Assembly: GCF_001314875.1 (NCBI RefSeq) | Contig: NZ_LJZS01000009.1 | Location: 62,001-126,000, forward strand | DNA from: Halomonas sp. HL-48 | Lineage (GTDB): Bacteria > Pseudomonadota > Gammaproteobacteria > Pseudomonadales > Halomonadaceae | DNA: 64,000 nt | Direction: 5' to 3' | Part shown: piece by piece, positions 25,514 through 34,310 of the stretch | Numbering within the stretch: the stretch's first letter is position 1 | Layout of the letters: each line of letters begins with the position of its first letter | Program-made: the position numbers and the translations under genes | The notes under the pieces: generated by a model | The model's input: only the letters and a program-made list of their open reading frames with translations | Database searches by the model: none | What the model was told of the DNA's origin: nothing

Positions 25514-25631
25514 CGGGCGCTCCCTCTCAAAAAGTCTTGCTCACTATAAACAAATCCTTACTGTCTACGTATGAGCGAAAAATAGCAGGCTAACATTTTT
25601 CGTGGCTCGGTCACTATTCACGCTGCCTTCC

Positions 25632-25659
25632 TTACTGCCTGCCGTCGGTATGTTAGACT
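25632..25659 (+). promoter_or_regulatory. Candidate sigma-70 promoter of arfB
   Basis: TTACTG (25632-25637) and TAGACT (25654-25659) are 16 nt apart, about 95 bp upstream of the arfB start. Confidence 0.4.
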
Positions 25660-25752
25660 AGAAGCATTGTCGACAGCGCTGGAGCGAAGAGACGAGCAGG
25701 CCAAGGCCTCGTTTGAATAGCATGGCGTTACTTTTCACCCCCAAGGAGCCCT

Positions 25753-26166
25753 ATGCTGCGTATTTCCAATACGGTGGAACTCGGCGACTGGGAGATCGAG
25801 ATGCATCCCATCCGTGCGCAGGGAGCGGGCGGTCAGAACGTCAACAAGGTGGCCTCCGCCATCCATCTGCGCTTCGACATCCAAAACTCCAGCCTGCCGC
25901 CTTTCTACAAAGAACGCCTGTTGGCGCTGACGGACCAGCGCATCACTCAGGAAGGCGTGATCATCATCAAGGCGCAACGCTTTCGTACTCAGGAGCATAA
26001 CCGCGACGATGCCCTGACGCGGCTGCGTGAGCTGATTCGCGAAGCGGTCAAGCAGCAAAAAACCCGCAAACCGACAAGACCCACCCGCTCCGCCAAGCGC
26101 AAACGGGTGGATGCCAAAACCCGCAAAGGCAAGACCAAGAGTCTGCGCGGCAAAGTGACGCCGTAA
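25753..26166 (+). CDS. arfB: Alternative ribosome-rescue factor ArfB (YaeJ)
   Basis: This 137-residue protein has a release-factor-like catalytic domain with GGQ at residues 26-28 and a long basic C-terminal tail rich in Lys and Arg. In ArfB the tail enters the empty mRNA channel of a stalled ribosome while GGQ hydrolyses the peptidyl-tRNA. Length and layout fit. AAGGAG lies before the start. It stands alone. Confidence 0.95.
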   Translation: MLRISNTVELGDWEIEMHPIRAQGAGGQNVNKVASAIHLRFDIQNSSLPPFYKERLLALTDQRITQEGVIIIKAQRFRTQEHNRDDALTRLRELIREAVKQQKTRKPTRPTRSAKRKRVDAKTRKGKTKSLRGKVTP

Positions 26167-26431
26167 GCTTTTCCGGGCAGCGTTTAACCGTCGCCGTCAC
26201 CCGTTCATGGTTGAGATAAAACTTATACAGCCGTTTGCCAGAAGCCTTACAACCAAGTTGCCATTTGTAACTCAGTCGACTAGTTTGGGAAGGAGATGGG
26301 GTGCGCTTAGAGCTTCCCTAGCGCTGGCTTACTCAACCGCGTCTGAACAAACACTGGCAGTGGCTCAGTTCACCTGGTGCGCTCCAACTTAGGCGCCGTC
26401 AGACTAGGTTAACCAGCAAGGAGAACTTCGA

Positions 26432-27739
26432 ATGTCGATAACATCAGAGAAGCAGTTACCCGAAGCCGTCGCTGCTTGGCGTGATCCAGAATTGGATTCG
26501 GTCAAAGGCACCGAAACGCCCAAGGATCCCAATAAGGGCTATATCGCGCTGCTTGGCTGGAGCGTGAATGCGATCAAGGCGGCACAAAAGTTCGATCGCC
26601 GCTATGTGGTAGTGGCGCCCGAGTGGGCCGAAGATTTCTGCACCGCCAACAACATACCGTTCATGTCTTGGGATTTTATTCGTCTCAACGACCGGTCCAT
26701 GGAAATTGCCGAGCGGTTGAAGGCCGAAGGCGTCGATGTGGCCATCCCGCTCTTCGAGGAAACCGTTGAGTGGTCTGGTGCCATCAACTCCGTGCTCCTC
26801 GACAGCCCGCGCATGTACGGACAGTCCATTCTGTTCCGTGATAAGGCCTTGATGAAGCGCCGTGCCCAGCTTGGCGGTATTCGCGTCGGTATCTTCGAGG
26901 AGGCCCACGAGAAAGACGATATCGTCCGCTTCATGAAGCGCGTCAACCAGACGCTGCTCAAGCTGGACGGCGATCCGGACGACCCGATTCACGTCAAGGC
27001 CTTCGACAAGGCCGGCTGCCTGGGTCACCGCATGATCCGCACGTTAGAAGAAATCGAACACATTCCCGACGAAGAATATCCGCTGTTGATGGAAAGTCAC
27101 TTGAGCGGCTGGGAATTTGCCGTTGAAGCCTGGATACACGATGGCAAGATCCAGTTCCTCAACATTTCGGAATACGTGACGCTGGGTTACTCGGTCTTCG
27201 TGCCAGCCACCCAAGAGCTAGAAAGCTGGCGCAACGCGATTACCAAGCAGATCGAACTGTTGATCAAGACGTTTGACATCAAGTTCGGCCTGATTCACCC
27301 CGAGTACTTTGTGACTGCCGATGGCGAAATGTACTTTGGCGAAGTGGCCTACCGTCCGCCTGGCTTCAAGGCCTTCGAACTGATCGAAAAAGCCTACGGT
27401 TTCAATGCCTACCAGGCTTCGATGCTGGTGTTCGATCCCAAGAGCACCAAAGAGGAAGTGGCGGCGTTCTTCCCCAAAGAAGTGGTCGACGCGAAAGGTT
27501 ATGCGGGCTGCTTCGGCGTATACCCCCGCCGTCGCGTGGTCAGCAAGCTGGAAATGCCGCCGGAGTGTGTTGATCACCCCTACTTTGAGTCGCACGAACT
27601 GGTCGCGCCGACGGAAGAAACCGTACCTGACCGTTCGGCCTTTGGTACGCACTGGGGCCTCGTCTTCTTCTTTGGTGACGACCCCATCAAGATGCGTGAC
27701 CTGCTCAAAGCCCAGGAAGACCTCGACTTTTACGTCTAA
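26432..27739 (+). CDS. Divergent ATP-grasp protein
   Basis: This 435-residue soluble protein has the general course of an ATP-grasp ligase: an N-terminal Rossmann-like domain (about 35-120), then the ATP-binding part (FRDKALMKRRAQ near 150, LLMESHLSGWEFAVEAW near 220) and a C-terminal strand with FGEVAYRPPGF near 310. In typical members the last motif is E-x-N-x-R, with Glu and Asn binding Mg2+; here Asn is replaced by Ala. The usual lysine-containing segment is also unusual (VKAFDKAGCLGHRM). The reaction is unknown: it could join a carboxylate to an amine or have lost activity. AAGGAG precedes the start. It is single, followed by a strong terminator, and is similar in length to the ATP-grasp protein encoded at 43841-45142. 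Confidence 0.8.
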   Translation: MSITSEKQLPEAVAAWRDPELDSVKGTETPKDPNKGYIALLGWSVNAIKAAQKFDRRYVVVAPEWAEDFCTANNIPFMSWDFIRLNDRSMEIAERLKAEGVDVAIPLFEETVEWSGAINSVLLDSPRMYGQSILFRDKALMKRRAQLGGIRVGIFEEAHEKDDIVRFMKRVNQTLLKLDGDPDDPIHVKAFDKAGCLGHRMIRTLEEIEHIPDEEYPLLMESHLSGWEFAVEAWIHDGKIQFLNISEYVTLGYSVFVPATQELESWRNAITKQIELLIKTFDIKFGLIHPEYFVTADGEMYFGEVAYRPPGFKAFELIEKAYGFNAYQASMLVFDPKSTKEEVAAFFPKEVVDAKGYAGCFGVYPRRRVVSKLEMPPECVDHPYFESHELVAPTEETVPDRSAFGTHWGLVFFFGDDPIKMRDLLKAQEDLDFYV

Positions 27740-27761
27740 AGCATTAACAGCAACGACATAC

Positions 27762-27797
27762 AAAGGGGCGTTTCCATCCAGGAAACGCCCCTTTTTT
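27762..27797 (+). terminator. Rho-independent terminator of the ATP-grasp gene
   Basis: A 14-bp perfect stem (27762-27775 with 27781-27794) is followed by a T-run to 27797. Confidence 0.92.
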
Positions 27798-27882
27798 CAA
27801 CGCCTGGGAGCAAGCCTTGAACGACCGCTGCTGGGATGCGGCTCATTGTCGCCGTTAAATTTTTTTGGCCGGATGGTGTTCT

Positions 27883-27908
27883 CACAGTGGTATTCTGTTA
27901 ACACAGTG
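27883..27908 (+). promoter_or_regulatory. Candidate operator of the hydroxyacid dehydrogenase gene
   Basis: CACAGTG occurs twice in direct orientation (27883-27889, 27902-27908), with the palindrome TGTTAACA (27896-27903) abutting the second. It lies about 75-100 bp upstream of the start. No regulator is assigned. Confidence 0.35.
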
Positions 27909-27982
27909 ATGGGCGGTAAACCCTCTAAATCCAATATTGCCACCTGCCCTCCGTTGCCCTCTCATTCGTCACAGGAGCCACT

Positions 27983-29152
27983 ATGCCGGTTTATACCAAT
28001 ATCGAAGATCTCCGTCGTCACTATGTCCGGCGGACTCCCAAGATGTTCTACGACTACGCTGAGTCGGGCAGCTGGACAGAGCAGACCTTTCGCGAAAACA
28101 CCAGCGACTTCCAGCATATCCACCTCAAGCAGCGGGTGGCCGTTGATATGTCGGGGCGCACGACGCGCCGCCAGATGATCGGTGAAGACGTGTCCATGCC
28201 CGTGGGCCTGGCGCCGGTGGGGCTGACCGGCATGCAGTCGGCCGATGGCGAGATCAAGGCGGCGCGGGCGGCCGAGAAGTTCGGCGTTCCGTACACGCTT
28301 TCCACCATGTCGATCTGTTCGCTTGAAGACGTGGCCGAGCACACCACCAAGCCCTTCTGGTTCCAGGTCTACACGCTGAAGGATGACGACTTCATGCGTA
28401 GGCTGTTCGAGCGCGCCAAGGCGGTCAACTGCTCGGCGATTGTGGTCACGGTGGACCTTCAGGTGCTGGGGCAACGTCACAAAGACATCAAGAACGGGCT
28501 GTCAGCGCCCCCCAAACTCACCCCCCGTTCGATTGCCAACATGGCCACCAAGATACCCTGGGGGCTCGAAATGCTGCGCACCAAACGTCGCTCGTTCGGC
28601 AATATCGTCGGCCATGCCAAAGGGGTGACGGATCCTTCGTCGTTATCCACCTGGACGTCGGAAGCGTTTGATGTCTCGCTGGACTGGCGACGTATCGCCC
28701 AATTCAAGGAATGGTGGGGTGGCAAACTGATCGTCAAAGGCATCATGGCGCCCGAGGACGCGCGACGTGCCGTCGAGATCGGCGCCGATGCGATCATCGT
28801 CTCCAACCACGGCGGGCGTCAGCTGGACGGCGCGGTTAGCTCCATCCGCATGCTGCCGGCGATCATGGACGCCGTGGGCGATGACGTGGAAGTGCATCTC
28901 GACTCGGGAATCCGTTCGGGACAGGATGTGCTCAAGGCGCTGGCGCTGGGCGCCAAGGGCACCTACATCGGCCGGGCCTATACCTATGGACTGGGTGCTG
29001 CGGGAGAGGCAGGCGTCACGCGAGCGCTTGAAATCATTCACAAGGAACTGGATACCACCATGGCACTCTGCGGCGAAACGGACACCCGCAACCTGAGCGA
29101 GCACAATCTGTATGTGCCTCAGGGCTTTGGCGACCCTACCGTCAAGCTGTAA
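27983..29152 (+). CDS. FMN-dependent alpha-hydroxy-acid (L-lactate) dehydrogenase
   Basis: This 389-residue enzyme belongs to the lactate dehydrogenase (LldD), glycolate oxidase and cytochrome b2 flavoprotein family. It shows the N-terminal YDYAESGSWTEQT region, the FQVYTLKD segment near residue 135, VTVDLQVLGQRHKD near 160 and the catalytic SNHGGRQLDG motif near 273, with DSGIRSGQDVLKALALGA following. It oxidises an L-2-hydroxyacid, most often L-lactate to pyruvate, passing electrons to quinone. No lldP or lldR gene is adjacent, so the substrate is not confirmed. The start follows AGGAG. A short terminator follows. Confidence 0.9.
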   Translation: MPVYTNIEDLRRHYVRRTPKMFYDYAESGSWTEQTFRENTSDFQHIHLKQRVAVDMSGRTTRRQMIGEDVSMPVGLAPVGLTGMQSADGEIKAARAAEKFGVPYTLSTMSICSLEDVAEHTTKPFWFQVYTLKDDDFMRRLFERAKAVNCSAIVVTVDLQVLGQRHKDIKNGLSAPPKLTPRSIANMATKIPWGLEMLRTKRRSFGNIVGHAKGVTDPSSLSTWTSEAFDVSLDWRRIAQFKEWWGGKLIVKGIMAPEDARRAVEIGADAIIVSNHGGRQLDGAVSSIRMLPAIMDAVGDDVEVHLDSGIRSGQDVLKALALGAKGTYIGRAYTYGLGAAGEAGVTRALEIIHKELDTTMALCGETDTRNLSEHNLYVPQGFGDPTVKL

Positions 29153-29156
29153 CGAC

Positions 29157-29185
29157 AAACGGGCGGCTTAACGGCCGCCCGCTTT
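29157..29185 (+). terminator. Hairpin after the hydroxyacid dehydrogenase gene
   Basis: An 8-bp perfect GC stem (29160-29167 with 29174-29181) is followed by CTTTGT. Confidence 0.6.
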
Positions 29186-29246
29186 GTACTCACTGTTCGT
29201 TTGTTGAAGATGGCGCACTCAGCTTTCCAGGTGCGCTATTTGCGGC

Positions 29247-29735
29247 CTAGCCACCAAACTTCTCGTTCTCGCCCAGATTCGGGGTGGTGTCTTTCTTGAT
29301 ATTGGCCTTGGCCACTTCATACAGCTGGAACGCCTTGCTCTCTTTGGCTTTCCAGTGCTCACCCATCTGCACCTTGACTTCCAGCAGTGCCACGTCGGGG
29401 TCGTCCTTGCCTTCCGGGAACCAGGCGGCGATGAAGGGATTCCAGTATTTGTCGATCAGCTGACGATTATCGGTCAGGTTCGCCTTGCCGGAAAGCGACA
29501 CATAGACACCTTTTTCCTGATCGGAAAAACTCAGGCATACATCGTGGTCGCGCTCGGTTTCCTTAACTTTTTCGGCACTTCGCCGGGTAAAGAACCATAG
29601 GGTTCCGTCATAGGCATCCTGAACCAGATGCATCGGCCGGGCCCGCGGCATATCGTCATCCAGCGTCACCAACATGCCGACCTTAATGTCTTTGATCATC
29701 TTCCATATTTTCTGCTTATGTTCAGGGCTGGACAT
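29247..29735 (-). CDS. General stress protein 26-like, pyridoxamine-phosphate-oxidase fold
   Basis: This 162-residue protein has the flavin-binding split-barrel fold of PNPOx-like general stress proteins: KVGMLVTLDDDMPRARPM, then LWFFTRRSAEKVKE and the VYVSLSGKANLTDN strand. Members bind flavin and are induced by stress; their substrates are mostly unknown. The start at 29735 was chosen for the AGGAGG 7 nt upstream; the frame is open earlier with no ribosome site. It is divergent from the isochorismatase-like gene. Confidence 0.85.
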   Translation of the reverse strand: MSSPEHKQKIWKMIKDIKVGMLVTLDDDMPRARPMHLVQDAYDGTLWFFTRRSAEKVKETERDHDVCLSFSDQEKGVYVSLSGKANLTDNRQLIDKYWNPFIAAWFPEGKDDPDVALLEVKVQMGEHWKAKESKAFQLYEVAKANIKKDTTPNLGENEKFGG

Positions 29736-29992
29736 AGCGTCAACCTCCTGTTGAATAAAGCCTGATGTATTATGCATTACGCATAACTTGTACAAGCCTA
29801 GTTGCCATGACGACTATCAGCAAACATTCGTGTAGGGTGTATGCTTTCAACTGACCCACAACACACGCCGTCCAGTCACGTACCCAAGCAGGATCTGGGT
29901 AGCATTATTCAAATCGTTGAGGGCATTCTTGCCGCTCAATACCTCGCTTTTCATTTATGCATTAAATAGTTAATGACAAGAAGGAGTCATCA

Positions 29993-30592
29993 ATGACCAC
30001 ATCCATCACGCTGCGCGAACTATTAGGGCTCGGCCATACCCCCAACAAGCTTTCAGAATCAGCGTTAGTCCTCATCGACTGCCAGAACACCTATCGAGAA
30101 GGGGTGATGCAGTTGGAGGGAGTCGAAGATGCACTGCTGGAAGCCCAGAAGCTGCTCGAAAAAGCACGAGAAGCCGGCATTCCTATTATTCACATTCAAC
30201 ACGACACCGGTGAAGGAACGCCCTACGACATCAAAGCACCGATCGGCCAAATTGCCGATATCGTGAAGCCGCTGAACGGCGAGCCGGTCATCACCAAGCA
30301 GTTTCCCAACGCTTTTGTCCAGACCGACCTTGAAGCGCAGCTGAGAGAGATGGGCTGCAACAAACTGGTGCTGGGGGGATTCATGACCCACATGTGCGTC
30401 AATTCCACCGCACACGGCGCGTTCAACCTGGGATTTGATGTCACCGTGGTGGCCAGCGCAACGGCGACCCGGGCGCTGGAGGCGGATAACGGCAAGGCAC
30501 TGTCAGCCCAGGCGGTCCACGAGGGGGCCTTGGCCTCAACGAGGGACCTGTACGCAGCTGTTGTGGATAACGTGGACGAGCTGCCCGTATAA
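29993..30592 (+). CDS. Isochorismatase-family cysteine hydrolase
   Basis: This 199-residue protein has the isochorismatase fold with the catalytic triad Asp29 (ALVLIDCQN), Lys102 (VITKQFPNAF) and Cys135 (GGFMTHMCVNSTA). The last segment is characteristic of amidohydrolases and nicotinamidase-like enzymes in this family. It probably hydrolyses a small amide or ester; the substrate is unknown. AAGGAG lies upstream of the start. It stands alone, next to the divergent stress-protein gene. Confidence 0.9.
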   Translation: MTTSITLRELLGLGHTPNKLSESALVLIDCQNTYREGVMQLEGVEDALLEAQKLLEKAREAGIPIIHIQHDTGEGTPYDIKAPIGQIADIVKPLNGEPVITKQFPNAFVQTDLEAQLREMGCNKLVLGGFMTHMCVNSTAHGAFNLGFDVTVVASATATRALEADNGKALSAQAVHEGALASTRDLYAAVVDNVDELPV

Positions 30593-30635
30593 GCTGCCAG
30601 GCACCGCATCCATATCGCGTTCCTAGATGAAGTAT

Positions 30636-30866
30636 CTAACCCAGGGACAGGTTGATCACCACCAGAAAGGCCAGCGCCGCCGCCGTTGGCCAGGGACTGC
30701 GCAGCACGACGCCGAACAGAGTCAGCGGAATCAGGACGGTCAGGGCTGCCATCAGGTGAGGCAGCTCAGCCTGGCCGCTTGCCGACATGCTGCCAACGTA
30801 GATAAGCCCCAGAACGCCCAGCAGCAGTCCAAACCAGACGTTACGGTCACGCAGCCGTGATGACAT
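30636..30866 (-). CDS. Small two-to-three-helix membrane protein
   Basis: This 76-residue protein has a short basic N-terminus (MSSRLRDRN) followed by hydrophobic segments at about 11-28, 38-55 and 59-74, so it is a likely inner-membrane protein. A GAGAGGA ribosome site lies before the ATG. The family was not recognised, though small helix-hairpin proteins of this kind accompany tripartite tricarboxylate transporters and other carriers. The gene is isolated. An open frame on the opposite strand over the same bases is polar and looks like a shadow. Confidence 0.6.
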   Translation of the reverse strand: MSSRLRDRNVWFGLLLGVLGLIYVGSMSASGQAELPHLMAALTVLIPLTLFGVVLRSPWPTAAALAFLVVINLSLG

Positions 30867-31066
30867 CTTTGCGTCCTCTCATGTGTTTATCAGCCGGGCC
30901 CTCATAGGGTTGAAAGCCGACGTTGGTAAACCAGCGCCAAGTGGTGCAAAGTCAAATGATAAGCAGGCAGCCCTTCATGGCGATGCAGACGCCTCCCTGC
31001 CTCATTTGTTCCTAGGTGCCCGCCTCCACCAGCGCCTTGCCCTACTTCCCTGACTGCGAGATCAAC

Positions 31067-31192
31067 ATGAACGTGCCCACCCAACCGACACCAGCGCCTT
31101 CGACAAAAAAACTGCCCTGCCGCGGCTGTACAGTGAAATGCAGTTACTATGCAACCTGCGACGGCAAGCCCTGGAGGAAACAGGCGCTTTAA
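31067..31192 (+). CDS. 41-residue Cys-rich protein
   Basis: A short frame encodes 41 residues: a Pro/Thr-rich start, then four Cys in the pattern CRGC (18, 21), KC (25) and TC (31), and a basic end (KPWRKQAL). The Cys spacing suggests a single small zinc-binding or disulfide-held knuckle. GCGAGA lies upstream of the ATG, a weak ribosome site. No family was recognised. The call rests on composition and motif only; the gene lies about 145 bp before the AbrB-type transporter gene on the same strand. Confidence 0.5.
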   Translation: MNVPTQPTPAPSTKKLPCRGCTVKCSYYATCDGKPWRKQAL

Positions 31193-31337
31193 GTGGCAGC
31201 CTTGCGCTGCGCTTAAAGCGCTTGCCCTTGTCGAGTCTAGCTACCCCGTTATGCAGTTGCGAATTTGCATCTCGCTACGTCAATATCATGGTGGGCACGG
31301 ACGTTTGACAGGGAGTCATCACCAATTGAACACCACC

Positions 31338-32393
31338 ATGACGCAACCACTGCTGGCCTTCTATCGGTTTTTACCCACGCTTGCGCTGGGCCTGGTCGGC
31401 GGGGGCATTGCCTACTGGATTGAAATGCCGTTGCCCTGGCTGCTGGGCGCCATGATAGCCACCACCACCGCCAGCCTTATGGGCTGGCGGCTGCGCTCGC
31501 CGGGACGCGGTCGCAAAGGTGTGTTGGTGGTCATTGGCGTGATGCTCGGCTCGGCCTTCACGGGGGACGTCTCGGGCGATCTGCTGGGATGGTCGACCAG
31601 CCTGGTCATCATGCTGCTGGCCACGGCCGTGATGATGCTGTTTTCGGTATGGTTTTCCCGGCGGTTCGCCCACTACTCCATGGATACGGCCCTCTATGCG
31701 GGCGTGCCCGGTGGCGTTTCGGCGGTGACCGGCATGGCCCTGGACTCTAGCGCCGATCTACGCGTGGTGGGCATGACCCATGCGGTGCGCATTTTGATCC
31801 TGCTGGCGGCCATTCCACCGCTGCTGAGCGGAATCGGGCATGTCAGTCTGCAACCCACCGGCATGAGCCTGGATCAATGGCTGTGGCTGCCAAGTCCCGC
31901 GGATGCGGCGTGGCTTGCCGGGGCCGGGGTGCTGGGTGCCTGGCTTGGGCAGCGGCTGCACCTGCCCAATGCGCTGCTGTTCGGACCCGCCCTGATATCA
32001 ACGGGCCTTCACCTCTCGGGCCTGACCCATGCCTCGCTGCCCCCCAGCCTTATCGCCATGGCCCAGGTGGTGATTGGCATCTCGGTGGGCGTACGTTTTG
32101 CGGGCACCTCCCTTACCGAGGTACGCCACACCCTGGTCATGGCCACCCTGCAAGCCGTCATTCTGCTACTTATCGCCCTGCTGGCTGCATGGGGCATACA
32201 CGCCTTGACCGGTGTTTCGTTAGCGGCGGCGCTGCTCGCCTATATGCCCGGCGGTGCGCCGGAACTGAGCCTTGTCGCCCTTTCATTGGGAATCGACCCG
32301 GCTTTTGTCACCTCGCACCACCTTCTGCGTATCACGGTGCTGATCCTGGTATTGCCGCTGTTGTTGAGCTATTTTCAGCGGGCGCATGTATAA
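31338..32393 (+). CDS. AbrB-family membrane transporter
   Basis: This 351-residue integral membrane protein has about ten helices formed by two similar halves, each ending in a PWLLGAM or PNALLFGPAL type turn and a YAGVPGGVSAV or AYMPGGAPELS motif. This is the AbrB (PF05145) duplication; some members affect ammonia sensitivity, and the substrate is unknown. The start was set at the ATG at 31338 because the hydrophobic N-terminus follows directly; a TTG at 31329 with GGGAG upstream is possible. Transcribed alone; the next gene is convergent. Confidence 0.85.
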   Translation: MTQPLLAFYRFLPTLALGLVGGGIAYWIEMPLPWLLGAMIATTTASLMGWRLRSPGRGRKGVLVVIGVMLGSAFTGDVSGDLLGWSTSLVIMLLATAVMMLFSVWFSRRFAHYSMDTALYAGVPGGVSAVTGMALDSSADLRVVGMTHAVRILILLAAIPPLLSGIGHVSLQPTGMSLDQWLWLPSPADAAWLAGAGVLGAWLGQRLHLPNALLFGPALISTGLHLSGLTHASLPPSLIAMAQVVIGISVGVRFAGTSLTEVRHTLVMATLQAVILLLIALLAAWGIHALTGVSLAAALLAYMPGGAPELSLVALSLGIDPAFVTSHHLLRITVLILVLPLLLSYFQRAHV

Positions 32394-32445
32394 CCCAGAT
32401 CCGCCATCGCCAATGGCACTATCACGTCATTACCCAAGCACGCCA

Positions 32446-33756
32446 TCAGCGCTTATCGGCCTCTTCGGCCACAGGTTCTTCCTCAACAGGGTCTTGGAGA
32501 GGCTCACCGTCCTCATCCAGCAACTGGTAGTCATAAGCGGCCTGCAGGCCGGTATCCTCTTCAGTCTCCGCCTCTGGCTGCGGCGCTTCATCGTCGGTCA
32601 AGTAGTCGATATGACCGGGGTAAAGCGGCGATATAACCGCTATCACGATACCGATCACCGTAAAGATCGAAAACGCATCCGCGTATCCAAGGCTTTCGAC
32701 CAGCCCACCGATTACCGGCGAGCCCACCGCCTGCCCAAGTGCACAGGCCATGAAGGGAAGTACCGGCCCCATCGATATCCGCCCCGGCAGCAGGCGGATG
32801 CCGGTCATCAGATAAAGCCCCGTCAAGCTCATGTAGGCCAGGCCGAACACCATGGCGGAAAACATCGCCAGCGGTAACTGACTGGGGCTCGCGGCCAGCA
32901 ATACCAGGCTTGCGGACAGCATCATCAACATCAAGGCCTGGGTAATCGGCGGGTTGTTACGGTCGGCCAGATCACTGATGACGGCGCCACCCAGCCCGGC
33001 GACACCCACCGCAAACCACAGCCAACCGGTATTCTGCGAAGACAGCGCGCCCAGGTTCACCAGCAGGTCAGGCGCGAACAGCCAGTACGGCGCAGACACA
33101 AAGCCCATGGCAAAGGCAAACAACGTCAGCCGAATCAGCCGTGACCACTGCACCCGGGTGATAGGCGGCGGCGGTGCCGCGTTGGCGGGGATGAGACGGG
33201 ATACCGAAGGAATGAAAAACCATGCCGCCACGACACCGAGCCCGGCCAGCACGGCAAATATCGTGTAGGTAAGCCGCCACGCATCTGCCAGAAAGATCAC
33301 CGTCGGCACGGCCACGATGATGCCGATACTGGTACCGGCATTCATGATCGAGCTGACGCGCCCGTGCATCGACCGGCTTACCAGCGCCTGCATCGCCGCT
33401 GTGAGGGCCGGCATCATCAAGCCGGTGCAGATACCGCAGACAAACACCCCCACGCCCAATGAGAGGGACGTGGACGACTGACTGATCAGAGCCAGACCGC
33501 CAAGCCCGAAGACGCCGGAAAGCACCGCCAGATTTCGCGCGCCCAGACGGTCAGCGGCGAAAGGGGCCACCAGCGTAGCCAGCACAAAACTGATGAACGG
33601 CAGCGCACCGATGATGCCGACGACATACGACGACAGTGACAGCTCATCGCTGATGGAGGGAACGAATAGACCAAACGCAAAGCGTGCCAGCCCATAACTG
33701 ATGGCGACCAGCGCCGCACCGAAGAGGGCGAACCCCATGTTCGACAACGTTTTCAT
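32446..33756 (-). CDS. MFS transporter with acidic C-terminal tail
   Basis: This 436-residue carrier has twelve hydrophobic segments and the MFS loop motif between helices 2 and 3 (ADRLGARN). It resembles the YbfB/YjiJ-like subgroup (GLARFAFGLFVPSI near the start). The last 40 or so residues are cytoplasmic and very rich in Glu and Asp (EAETEEDTG, EEEPVAEEADKR), which suits a halophile. The substrate is unknown. The start at 33756 has GGGGAG upstream. Confidence 0.88.
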   Translation of the reverse strand: MKTLSNMGFALFGAALVAISYGLARFAFGLFVPSISDELSLSSYVVGIIGALPFISFVLATLVAPFAADRLGARNLAVLSGVFGLGGLALISQSSTSLSLGVGVFVCGICTGLMMPALTAAMQALVSRSMHGRVSSIMNAGTSIGIIVAVPTVIFLADAWRLTYTIFAVLAGLGVVAAWFFIPSVSRLIPANAAPPPPITRVQWSRLIRLTLFAFAMGFVSAPYWLFAPDLLVNLGALSSQNTGWLWFAVGVAGLGGAVISDLADRNNPPITQALMLMMLSASLVLLAASPSQLPLAMFSAMVFGLAYMSLTGLYLMTGIRLLPGRISMGPVLPFMACALGQAVGSPVIGGLVESLGYADAFSIFTVIGIVIAVISPLYPGHIDYLTDDEAPQPEAETEEDTGLQAAYDYQLLDEDGEPLQDPVEEEPVAEEADKR

Positions 33757-34000
33757 AACAGGCACTCCCCGCCGCTGGCCACATGTATAAAGGTCCACCC
33801 AGCACATTGTGGTAGTAACCTCCGATATGAGCAATGCTTAGGTGAGACCCAGCGGGTAAAAAATATCTACCGGCCCGTGGGCATGGCGAAGCCGCGAAGT
33901 GCGTTAGTCAGGAGACGCTGGTATAAAGGAAAGAGCCTCACAGGTCGACGGCACCTCACCGCCGAAGCCATCATTGCCGTTAACGCAAGGAGAGAGTGCC

Positions 34001-34288
34001 ATGAGTCAGCGCGACGAATTTGTTGAAGAAATGAAGGCCCGGCTCGACGAGTGGAATCAAGATATCGACGAGCTGATCGCCAAGGCCCGCCAGGCCAGTG
34101 ACGAGGCCAGAGTCAAATACCATGAGGACATCGAGCGGCTCAAGAAACGTCAGGCGGAGACACAGCAACGACTCGACGAGCTTCAGCACTCAAGCGAAGC
34201 CGCCTGGGAGACTATTCGCCAGGGGATGGAAGACTCCTGGGAGCTGATGCGCAAAGCCTTCCGGGATGCCTCTTCGCGCTTCAAATAG
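34001..34288 (+). CDS. Small coiled-coil protein
   Basis: This 95-residue protein is almost entirely charged amphipathic helix with heptad-like spacing (EEMKARLDEWNQDIDELI, then KRQAETQQRLDELQ). It has no signal peptide or membrane segment. Similar small coiled-coil proteins occur in stress clusters, but no function is known. AAGGAGA lies before the start. It converges on the telA-like gene 22 bp away and may belong to the same functional cluster. Confidence 0.75.
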   Translation: MSQRDEFVEEMKARLDEWNQDIDELIAKARQASDEARVKYHEDIERLKKRQAETQQRLDELQHSSEAAWETIRQGMEDSWELMRKAFRDASSRFK

Positions 34289-34310
34289 CCGCTGAGGCAA
34301 TTCCGCCACG

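Noticed and set aside
26207-26392. 61-codon plus-strand frame between arfB and the ATP-grasp gene
   Set aside because: No Shine-Dalgarno and no recognisable features; probably the leader region.
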